Source: Paradesertivirga sp036399495 | GTDB lineage: Bacteria; Bacteroidota; Bacteroidia; Sphingobacteriales; Sphingobacteriaceae | Direction: 5' to 3' | Assembly (NCBI GenBank): GCA_036399495.1 | Contig: DASWMZ010000131.1 | Span: 1 to 56,835, forward strand | Length of the DNA: 56,835 nucleotides | Shown here: one piece after another, positions 1 through 7,205 of the stretch | How positions within the stretch are numbered: the stretch's first letter is position 1 | Layout of the letters: every line of letters begins with the position of its first letter | The notes under the pieces: generated by a model | The model's database searches: none | The model's input: only the letters and a program-made list of their open reading frames with translations | Told to the model about the DNA's origin: nothing | Program-made: the position numbers and the translations under genes

Positions 1-151
1 TTTCGACTACTTTACTCCCAATACCCGTTGCAACGGCTGTGAAGGTCTCTATTAAATCTGTACGAACTTCAAAATCCGGAAGGTCAATTAAAGGTATTCT
101 TTCCGGCTGAGCTTGTTTAACTTTACTTAAGATAGTATCCCTGCTGCTCAT
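1..151 (-). CDS. lutC: LutC/LUD-domain lactate utilisation protein, N-terminal part only
   Basis: The first 50 codons are visible, beginning MSSRDTILSKVKQ, and the gene continues past the window edge. The start ATG lies one base after the lutB stop, so it is the third gene of a lutA-lutB-lutC unit. LutC proteins carry a LUD (YkgG-like) domain and are needed with LutA and LutB to oxidise L-lactate to pyruvate in the cytoplasm. The identification rests mainly on position and on the typical N-terminus, because the catalytic core is outside the window. Confidence 0.75.
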   Translation of the reverse strand, partial: MSSRDTILSKVKQAQPERIPLIDLPDFEVRTDLIETFTAVATGIGSKVVE

Positions 152-152
152 A

Positions 153-1523
153 TTATTTTCTGTTCTTCTTTACCCATTCCCCAAATGATTCCTTGGGCGG
201 CTCTGGCATCTCCCGGTTTTTATACCAGGGATTAAAGCTGTTACTAACCGCAAAAGGGATGTATTTCAAAGTAAGTCTTCCCATTTTACCCGCAAGATGA
301 TAAGTTGCGGGAGAACTCAAAACAGAAGCCATCACTTTCATTCCGGCGCTTTTCTTTGCATTTGAATAGCCTTCTTTCACAATCACCTGGCGCCATTTAT
401 ACAATTGATCGTGTATGTCGATCTTTACCGGACAAACATTAGAGCAGGATCCGCAAAGGGTAGAGGCAAAGGGAAGATCGGCATGATCTTTCATGTCTAT
501 GTTTGGCGCTAAAATAGAACCAATCGGGCCTGCAACGGTACTGTGGTAGCTATGGCCTCCGCTTCTACGGTAAACAGGGCAAGTATTCATGCACGCTGCA
601 CAGCGAATACATTTCAAAGAATTTCTAAAATCTTTCCTTCCAAGCTGGGTAGTTCTTCCATTATCAACTAAAATTAGATGAACTTCCTGGCCGTTTCTTG
701 GTATTTTAAAGTGGCTGGAGTAAGTAGTAATTGGCTGTCCGGTAGCACTACGACCAAGTAAGCGCAAGAATACACTTAGATGCTTTCTTTGCGGAACCAG
801 CTTTTCAATCCCCATGCTGGAAATTTGCACATCGGCTAAGTGAGCACCCATGTCGGCATTGCCTTCATTGGTACAGATCACGTATTCACCTGTTTCCGCT
901 ACAGCGAAATTTACACCTGTTAGAGTGGCGCGGCGGGTAAGGAAGGTTTCGCGTAAATGATGTCTGGCCGCCTCTGCTAAGATCTTAGGATCTGAAACGC
1001 CTTTTTCTGTGCCTAAATGCTCGTGAAATAATTCCCCGATCTCTTCTTTCTTTTTATGAATACAAGGTAATACAATGTGGCTTGGCGGCTCTTTGGCTAG
1101 CTGAACTATACGCTCCCCCAAATCCGAGTCAATCACACCAATTCCTTTTTTTTCTAAAAACTCGTTCAAATGGCATTCTTCGGTAAGCATCGATTTGCTT
1201 TTCACCATCTGATTAATGCCATGTTTTTTTAAAATGGAATAAACAATGTCGTTATGTTCTTTCGCATCAGCGGCCCAATGTACAATTACCCCGTTTGCTT
1301 TCGCGTTTTCCTCAAATTGAACAAGGTAATCGTGTAAGTTTGAAAGCACGTTATTTTTAATCTGTGAAGCGGTTTCTCTTAGTTTTTCCCAGTCGGGGAT
1401 AGAATTAGCCGCTTTGTCGCGCTTTTGGCGGATGAACCAAAGTGTTTCATCGTGCCAGTTTACACGGTTTTCATCAATATTAAATACATCAGATAATTGA
1501 GCATGATCCTTTACTTCTTTCAT
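153..1523 (-). CDS. lutB: Lactate utilisation iron-sulfur protein LutB
   Basis: This 456-aa protein has an N-terminal LUD domain (about residues 60-290) followed by a bacterial ferredoxin-type region. Two cysteine clusters are visible, CIRCAACMNTCPV and CGSCSNVCPV, which fit two [4Fe-4S] centres, and a C-terminal tail typical of LutB follows. It acts with LutA and LutC as a cytoplasmic L-lactate dehydrogenase complex passing electrons to the respiratory chain. Its start overlaps the lutA stop by 4 bp (ATGA), a sign of translational coupling. The length matches the family (about 450-475 aa) and no broken motif is seen. Confidence 0.93.
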   Translation of the reverse strand: MKEVKDHAQLSDVFNIDENRVNWHDETLWFIRQKRDKAANSIPDWEKLRETASQIKNNVLSNLHDYLVQFEENAKANGVIVHWAADAKEHNDIVYSILKKHGINQMVKSKSMLTEECHLNEFLEKKGIGVIDSDLGERIVQLAKEPPSHIVLPCIHKKKEEIGELFHEHLGTEKGVSDPKILAEAARHHLRETFLTRRATLTGVNFAVAETGEYVICTNEGNADMGAHLADVQISSMGIEKLVPQRKHLSVFLRLLGRSATGQPITTYSSHFKIPRNGQEVHLILVDNGRTTQLGRKDFRNSLKCIRCAACMNTCPVYRRSGGHSYHSTVAGPIGSILAPNIDMKDHADLPFASTLCGSCSNVCPVKIDIHDQLYKWRQVIVKEGYSNAKKSAGMKVMASVLSSPATYHLAGKMGRLTLKYIPFAVSNSFNPWYKNREMPEPPKESFGEWVKKNRK

Positions 1524-2260
1524 ACTTTCTCTGCGTTAAGTATTTCTGAAATATGTAAAACCTTCACATTGCTATTCTGCCTTCTTAGAATGCCTTCCAT
1601 ATGCATTAAACAAGACATATCGGCTCCGGTAATATATTCGGCTTCGTTTTGTAGATGATCGTCAACCCGATCCTTTCCCATTTTGTAAGAAACAGCTTCT
1701 TCTACCACGCAAAACGTTCCCCCGAAACCGCAGCATTCATCTTTACGATTCAGTTCCACCATCTCTAATCCTTTAACCATCGAAAGTAAGTGGTAGGGTT
1801 TCGAAAAACCGGGGGCAACAAGCTCGGTCATCTGCGAAAGCTTTAATCCCCTCTGGCCATGGCAACTGCTATGATAACCCACTTTGTGAGGAAAAGAGGC
1901 AGTAAGATTTTCTACTTTCAATACATCGGTTAAAAATTCTACGAGTTCGAATAGTTTGTTTCTGATCGAATCTGCTTCCGCAGGATTCTTTTTAGATTTT
2001 AAATGTTCTTTAAGGTGAAGCACGCAACTCCCGGAAGGAGCCACAATATAATCGAAGCCGGAAAAGTTTTCGGTGAACAGTTCATTGCATCCTTGTGTAA
2101 GATGCTCATATCCTGAATTAGCCATGGGCTGACCGCAACAGGTTTGTTTTGGTGGATAAAATACATCTACCCCAAGCTTTTCTAAAAGCTTTAAAGTGGA
2201 AATTGCGGCGTTTGGATAAAATTGGTCAACATAACATGGAATAAAAAGACCAACCCTCAT
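1520..2260 (-). CDS. lutA: Lactate utilisation protein LutA (CCG-domain Fe-S oxidoreductase)
   Basis: The 246-aa product begins MRVGLFIPCYVDQFYP and has the two cysteine-rich CCG repeats of the family, seen as CCGQPMANSG near residue 42 and CCGFGG near residue 178. These ligate an Fe-S or heterodisulfide-reductase-like centre. LutA is the first gene of the lactate oxidation unit. Only 15 bp separate its start from the end of a decayed FGGY kinase on the same strand. In Bacteroidota, lut genes are often placed with rhamnose/fucose genes because lactaldehyde-derived lactate is a product of those pathways. The gene itself looks intact. Confidence 0.92.
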   Translation of the reverse strand: MRVGLFIPCYVDQFYPNAAISTLKLLEKLGVDVFYPPKQTCCGQPMANSGYEHLTQGCNELFTENFSGFDYIVAPSGSCVLHLKEHLKSKKNPAEADSIRNKLFELVEFLTDVLKVENLTASFPHKVGYHSSCHGQRGLKLSQMTELVAPGFSKPYHLLSMVKGLEMVELNRKDECCGFGGTFCVVEEAVSYKMGKDRVDDHLQNEAEYITGADMSCLMHMEGILRRQNSNVKVLHISEILNAEKV

Positions 2261-2275
2261 AGTGTTGCGTTTCGT

Positions 2276-3108
2276 TCAAGAATAGTATCTAAGTTCAATA
2301 ATGTCGTTGGGAAGCGGTTTCGTGTTCCATTTGTGGTGAATTGACAGAGCTGCTCCTACTGCTGTTGCTTGCGCAACCGACGCTGCAAATATCTCAATAT
2401 TGGGGAAAAAACGTGCAAGTAAATTCATATAAATTGAATTTTTGCTAAAACCGCCATCTACAAAGATCCTTTTCATATTAGAACCTGTTAAAACTAATAG
2501 CGTCGACTCATATTGTTGCTTTACCAGATCTAGTATAAGCTGATGGTAAGCCTCTACGTCCGATTTAAAAGTATCCAACGACTTGCTAGAGAAATCTGAG
2601 TCGTCAAAATGAATTTCTTCTTTGGAAAGGTTGTTGTTCTGCAAAGAGGTAATAATAGCTGGATCGAAAGTTATGGTTTTGAATTTTTCCACATCCTGAT
2701 TAAAGTGAGATGCGATACGCTTAACTCTTGCTCATGTTTAAATCCGGCGAAAACCCTGGCAGCCTTAACCGGTTTTCCATTGTATTGCAGATAGCTCAGG
2801 CAATCTGCTTTTAGCTCCTCGTCTGTTAAAGGTGAGTCATTAAATGGGTTTAAACTGATACACCAGGTTCCGGTTGAAATGAGTATAAAAGGCTCGTGTA
2901 AGTTTACTAGATATGGAATTAATGCAGCAGAACTATCATGTAACCCTACACCAACCTGATAATTTCTGTTTTCAAATAATGCAGGATATACAGAATCTGA
3001 GGGAGCGATTGGCGGTAATTTTTCAATTAAGCCTTCTTGTTTAACCCAATGGTGATAATCGTTTTTTGTAAAATCCCAAAGTTTGTGTGGCAGCCGATAC
3101 TCATTTAA
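2276..3108 (-). pseudogene. FGGY carbohydrate kinase (rhamnulokinase-like), 5'-truncated and frameshifted
   Basis: The C-terminal 138 codons read as FGGY kinase, with FVDGGFSKNS and a QATAVGAA box. Upstream, the same gene continues in another frame from about 3100 to 2720 without stops, including VGLHDSSAALIPYL and ISTGTWCISL, which are typical of the ATP and sugar domains. The frames switch near 2719, where the final segment resumes as RIASHFNQDVEKFKT. A second switch is likely near 3085, where SIGCHT sits in one frame and LWDF in the next. Each shift is explained by loss of a single A in a short A run. The N-terminal half is absent: the coding signal begins at about 3108 inside the gntR fragment. 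Bacteroidota rhamnulokinases have this sequence type, so a rhamnose role is inferred. The product is not functional. Confidence 0.82.
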
Positions 3109-3319
3109 CGGAAGTAATAATCCCTTTTTTCATCAAATCTTTATAAGCTTTCTCAACCGTATCTCTGGAAAGAAGATATTCTTCACTTAACTGATTGATA
3201 GAAGGAATGCGGTCGCCCAGCTTTAATTTCTTTAAGCTGACGGAGTTGATAATTGATTCGGAAATTTGAATGTATAAAGGTTTATTTTCCTGGAAATATA
3301 ATTTCAAGTCAAATTTCAT
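3101..3319 (-). pseudogene. GntR-family regulator, wHTH fragment only
   Basis: From MKFDLKLYF the 72 codons cover a GntR winged helix (PLYIQISESI, LGDRIPSINQL, SRDTVEKAYKDLMKKG). The frame then ends at a TGA just where the wing should continue. Family members of this type go on for about 250 more residues with a sugar-binding domain, which is missing. The stop lies where the kinase coding signal begins, so a deletion joined the 5' part of gntR to the 3' part of the kinase gene. The first ATG lies 15 bases further upstream (3334); the one at 3319 fits homologues better. The fragment might still bind DNA, but it lacks an effector domain. Confidence 0.75.
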
Positions 3320-3340
3320 AATCAAGAAAAGCACTTTTAA

Positions 3341-3535
3341 TCTTTAAAGTTAATTAAGAAAACCGTTCTTTTAAACAAATTCAGCATTGGCGTATTTAAT
3401 CTGTTTTCTTTAACTGTAGTGATGTTGTTTTTCGGAATATCCAAATTGTTGATGGATTTATTCTATATTCTGTTTTTTACGGATAATCAACTCAAGCCAT
3501 ATTCTGAAAATGCAAACAATGTAGTTGTTAAATAA
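3341..3535 (+). pseudogene. Possible remnant of a membrane protein C-terminus
   Basis: An open frame of 64 codons runs from an upstream stop to TAA at 3533-3535. It encodes a strongly hydrophobic stretch (VFNLFSLTVVMLFFG, LLMDLFYILFF) followed by a polar tail ending NNVVVK. The only ATG is at 3422, within the hydrophobic part. It lies between the decayed gntR/kinase locus and the GH97 gene, so it could be the tail of a lost permease. I do not recognise the family, and chance openness in AT-rich DNA is possible. Confidence 0.22.
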
Positions 3536-3580
3536 GCTATATAAACCCATATTCGATCTTTAATAATTTAAACTTAGATA

Positions 3581-5512
3581 ATGAAACGTATTTTATTTTT
3601 TCTCCTGGTACTGTTTACGATACAACACACGTATGCGCAAAATGAATGGAGGGTATCTTCCCCTAATAAATCACTTCAATTAGTTTTAAGTAATGCGAAT
3701 GGAAAACTGCTTTATAAAGTGTTATCCGGAAATGTTGAGGTAGTTAAAAGCTCTTCTTTAGGGATGGAAACGTCTTCCGGAAGTTTCTCTAATGGCTTAA
3801 CCTTTGTTAAGACAAGTGGTAAAAGAATTAACGAACTCTATAAATTAACTTCAGGAAAAAGAAAGTTGAATAATGCTTTCGGGAATGAAACCAGTGTTAC
3901 CTTTAAAAATAAGAACAATGCAACCATTCAGATCGATCTTAGAGCTTACAATGACGGGGTTGCTTTCAGATATAACTTCCCCCATAATGCTCAAACGCTG
4001 ACGGTTAATTCTGAGGAAACCCAATTCTCAATTCCGGTTAACGGAAAAGTATGGCACCAAAATCACGATTTACCTAGCCAATGGGGGCCCGGATATGAAG
4101 GCGTTTACACCAATGGTGTAAAAATTGGAACTAACGCAAAAGATAGGTCGGGTTGGCTCTTTCCTGCCTTATTCCAAACATCCGGACATTGGCTGTTACT
4201 TACCGAAACTAACCTTGAAGGTACTTACTTTGGAGCGCATCTCGACTCTGTTACTAACAACGGCGTTTACCGGGTAGCGCAGCCGCTTCAGGGTGAAGGC
4301 ATGGGCGTTGGCGAAATTACAGCCACTTCAAAAGCGCCATTTTATACACCATGGCGCACTTTTATAATTGGGAAGCAACTAGGAACTATCGTAGAGTCAA
4401 ATCTGGTTTTCCATCTGGCGGCAGCCAACCGAACCGGGAGTTCGAGCTGGGTAAAGCCAGGCCGGTCTTCATGGAGCTGGTGGGGCGATCATGATAGCAG
4501 TCGCGACTTTGGAAAGTTGAAGAAGTTTGTTGATTTGGCTAAAGAAATGGGCTGGGAGTATTCGTTGGTTGATGCAAACTGGAATGTAATGCAAGGTGGT
4601 GGTACTATAGAAGACCTTGTTAAATATGCTAATTCCCGAAGCGTGCCTTTGTGGTTTTGGTATAACTCCGGTGGTCCGCATAACACAGTTGCGGAACAGC
4701 CACGTGACATTATGAACAACCCGGAAAAACGCAAAGCCGAGTTTAAAAAACTAAGAGCATGGGGGGTAAAAGGGATTAAAATTGATTTTTTTCAAAGCGA
4801 TAAACAGGATGTAATACAACTCTATCATGATATATTAACAGACGCTGCCGCGGAACAAATCCTGGTAAACTTTCATGGTTGTACACTGCCTCGCGGCTGG
4901 GCCAGAACCTATCCTAATTTGTTGAGTATGGAAGCCGTTAGAGGTGCTGAAAATTATGGATGGGGAAAAGAGTTTGCTCTGCAGGCTCCGGTTCAAAACA
5001 ACATTTTTACCTATACCAGAAATGTAGTTGGCTCTATGGATTATACCCCTGTAACGTTGTCAGACTACGATTGCTGTAAACATATCACAACCAATGCTCA
5101 TGAACTTGCACTGAGCGTTTTATTTGAAACCGGAATTCTTCACTTTGCGGATAGGGCTGCTCCTTATCAGGCGTTGGATAGCAAGGTTAAAGCTTTTATG
5201 AAAACCGTTCCTACCACCTGGGACGAAACTAAATTTGTTCAGGGAGAGCCTGGCAAAGAAACGGTATTGGCCAGAAGAAGCGGCAAAACCTGGTACATAG
5301 CAGGATCTAATGGCGAAGCCCGCGTAAAAAATTTTTACCTAAGATTACCTTTTCTTTCAAGTCCGTCTTATAAAGCCACAATTTTATCAGATGGGGCCTC
5401 TCCAAGAGAGATAAAAGCTTCTGAAGCTACTTTCAAAAAGAATGGAGTACAGAAAGTGAATGTTTTGGCTAACGGCGGATTTGTGATGGTGTTGACACCT
5501 GACGTAAAGTGA
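3581..5512 (+). CDS. Secreted glycoside hydrolase family 97 enzyme
   Basis: This 643-aa protein starts with a signal peptide (MKRILFFLLVLFTIQHTYAQ). An N-terminal beta-sandwich with EWRVSSPNKSLQLVLS is followed by a (beta/alpha)8 barrel with SWSWWGDHDSSRDF, YSLVDANWN and GVKGIKIDFF, and then a C-terminal sandwich, which is the GH97 order. D402 in KIDFF and E451 in SMEAVRGAE lie where retaining GH97 alpha-galactosidases keep their nucleophile and acid/base. I therefore lean to a retaining, alpha-galactosidase-like member rather than an inverting SusB-like alpha-glucosidase; this is inference from family knowledge. It is probably periplasmic or surface-exposed. It stands alone, with no SusCD pair nearby, and a second putative alpha-galactosidase lies 1.7 kb downstream. 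Confidence 0.9.
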   Translation: MKRILFFLLVLFTIQHTYAQNEWRVSSPNKSLQLVLSNANGKLLYKVLSGNVEVVKSSSLGMETSSGSFSNGLTFVKTSGKRINELYKLTSGKRKLNNAFGNETSVTFKNKNNATIQIDLRAYNDGVAFRYNFPHNAQTLTVNSEETQFSIPVNGKVWHQNHDLPSQWGPGYEGVYTNGVKIGTNAKDRSGWLFPALFQTSGHWLLLTETNLEGTYFGAHLDSVTNNGVYRVAQPLQGEGMGVGEITATSKAPFYTPWRTFIIGKQLGTIVESNLVFHLAAANRTGSSSWVKPGRSSWSWWGDHDSSRDFGKLKKFVDLAKEMGWEYSLVDANWNVMQGGGTIEDLVKYANSRSVPLWFWYNSGGPHNTVAEQPRDIMNNPEKRKAEFKKLRAWGVKGIKIDFFQSDKQDVIQLYHDILTDAAAEQILVNFHGCTLPRGWARTYPNLLSMEAVRGAENYGWGKEFALQAPVQNNIFTYTRNVVGSMDYTPVTLSDYDCCKHITTNAHELALSVLFETGILHFADRAAPYQALDSKVKAFMKTVPTTWDETKFVQGEPGKETVLARRSGKTWYIAGSNGEARVKNFYLRLPFLSSPSYKATILSDGASPREIKASEATFKKNGVQKVNVLANGGFVMVLTPDVK

Positions 5513-5519
5513 GGACAGG

Positions 5520-5575
5520 GATGAGAAGGATTAAAATTAGGTATAGAATATCATAGAGTTCTTCTCATCTTTTAT
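5520..5575 (+). terminator. Possible hairpin terminator after the GH97 gene
   Basis: A perfect 9-bp inverted repeat, GATGAGAAG at 5520-5528 and CTTCTCATC at 5561-5569, is followed by TTTTATCTTTA. The loop is long (32 nt), so the strength of the terminator is uncertain. Confidence 0.4.
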
Positions 5576-5689
5576 CTTTAAGTTTTTTGCTCAATTCAGG
5601 CAAATGAGATTTAGAAGAAGCGTCAGGCGATGCTTTTGAGCTGATTCGGGTACAGCGTATCAAATAGGGCAGACTTTAAAGTTGCCTTG

Positions 5690-6094
5690 TCACTTGTTTT
5701 GAAAGCATTTATAATGTAATATGACCTTTTGTATGCTGAAAATTAACAGTGGTGTTACAAAAGAGCTAATAAGAAAACCTGAGATTATTATGAAAGTAAA
5801 GAAATAGTTAAACAACATTCCTACTATAGGAAATACCAAAATACTTGAGCAAACAAATAATAAAGCTTGAAAAATTCCAAACTTAAAAAAATCATATTTC
5901 CTGTTCCTTATGAAATGGGTATGAGCAATGAGGTATGGTAGTAAATAAAAAATTATTTTTAGTTTAATATAACCTCCACCAAATAATCCGATATCATTTT
6001 TCTGTTCGTTTTTTATAAAAATTGCTATAATTAAGGTATGAAGAAGTGTTTCTAAAGTAAATAGCAATATGCTGGTTATTATAATTTTCTTCAT
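5690..6094 (-). CDS. Hypothetical integral membrane protein, 134 aa
   Basis: I do not recognise the family. The product is highly hydrophobic and has about four predicted membrane segments: near residues 3-28, 46-60, 72-95 and 98-122. An asparagine/lysine-rich loop (KNEQKNDIG) lies after the first segment. Base composition is more AT-rich than in neighbouring genes. It lies 35 bp downstream of the hydroxyacid dehydrogenase on the same strand and may be cotranscribed with it. Nothing in the context fixes a role. The continuous hydrophobic topology and normal start support a real gene. Confidence 0.6.
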   Translation of the reverse strand: MKKIIITSILLFTLETLLHTLIIAIFIKNEQKNDIGLFGGGYIKLKIIFYLLPYLIAHTHFIRNRKYDFFKFGIFQALLFVCSSILVFPIVGMLFNYFFTFIIISGFLISSFVTPLLIFSIQKVILHYKCFQNK

Positions 6095-6128
6095 AGCAGT
6101 AATATACCTAGCATCTGTATTGAAATTT

Positions 6129-7076
6129 TTAGCTTACTCCGTTAATTGGCTTCCCATCTAAAAATGCTTTTATATTTTGCGCCGTTATCATCATAATTCT
6201 AACCCTGGCCTCTTTACTTATCCATGCAGTATGTGGCGTAATTAAGCAATTCGATACTTTTAATAAAGGATTTGTTGAAGGGGGCGGTTCGACTGATAAA
6301 ACATCTAAAGCTGCGCCTGCTATAATGTTTTCATTTAATGCGTCAGCCAAATCCTGCTCGTTTATTAATTGCCCGCGTGCCGTATTGATTAAATAGGAAG
6401 TTGGCTTCATTTTACTTATAAGCTCTTTATTTACAAACTCCTTATTTTCCGGCGTAAGCGGACAATGGAGTGAGACAAAATCGCTTTCAGCGAATAATGC
6501 GTTCAAATCTCTGTATGCAGCTTGTTGAGTCGTTTTGGGAGATCTGCTGTTATACAACACTTTCATATCAAAGGCATTTGCTATCCGCGCTACCTGCTCG
6601 CCAATGTGGCCCAAGCCAACAATTCCAAGCGTTTTACCGGCTATTTCCATTATAGGTTTTTCGGTAAAACAGAAGTCGGCACAATTCTCCCACTTTCCCT
6701 CTGCTGTAGCATTAGCGTTTAAACCAACATGACTGGTCAATTCAAGCATCATCGCAAAAACATGTTGGGCCACCGATGCAGTGCCATATGCAGGTACATT
6801 ACAAACCTGAATTTCCAGCTCGTTCGCAGCTTTAGTATCAATAATGTTATACCCTGTTGCGGTTACGTTAATTACTTTTGTTCGGGTAAGTTTTTCTAAA
6901 ACCTCTCTGCTAAATGGTACTTTATTGGTCAGTATGATGTCGGCATCCTTGCATCTTTCAATTATAGATTCGGTTGGCGTTCGATCATACAATGTTACTT
7001 TTCCCAGAGCGTGAATCTCATCCCAACTTAAATCACCTGGATTTAATGTAAATCCGTCTGTAACAACTATATTCAT
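6129..7076 (-). CDS. D-2-hydroxyacid dehydrogenase (glycerate dehydrogenase/hydroxypyruvate reductase type)
   Basis: The 315-aa protein has the two-domain architecture of NAD(P)-dependent D-2-hydroxyacid dehydrogenases. The Rossmann motif GLGHIG is at residues 154-159. The catalytic triad is placed at R234 (NTARGQ), E263 (SVEPP) and H282 (TPHTAW). It would reduce a 2-keto acid such as hydroxypyruvate or glyoxylate with NAD(P)H in the cytoplasm; the exact substrate cannot be read from sequence. Length is normal for the family (310-330 aa). The gene is divergent from the Sip1-like glycosidase gene, with about 130 bp between them for both promoters. Confidence 0.87.
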   Translation of the reverse strand: MNIVVTDGFTLNPGDLSWDEIHALGKVTLYDRTPTESIIERCKDADIILTNKVPFSREVLEKLTRTKVINVTATGYNIIDTKAANELEIQVCNVPAYGTASVAQHVFAMMLELTSHVGLNANATAEGKWENCADFCFTEKPIMEIAGKTLGIVGLGHIGEQVARIANAFDMKVLYNSRSPKTTQQAAYRDLNALFAESDFVSLHCPLTPENKEFVNKELISKMKPTSYLINTARGQLINEQDLADALNENIIAGAALDVLSVEPPPSTNPLLKVSNCLITPHTAWISKEARVRIMMITAQNIKAFLDGKPINGVS

Positions 7077-7205
7077 AAATCAGATATTTATGTAAGATAG
7101 AAAATTTTGGTTTTTTATCTGTTATATGCAAATTAAGCATCAGTTAAAATGAGAATGATGATATAACTGCGCTCATATTTTAAGTCTCATAATCAAGTCT
7201 TTCTA

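Noticed and set aside
5611..5667. Short open stretch ending AFELIRVQRIK
   Set aside because: Only 18 codons; could be the tail of a lost gene but is too short to support.
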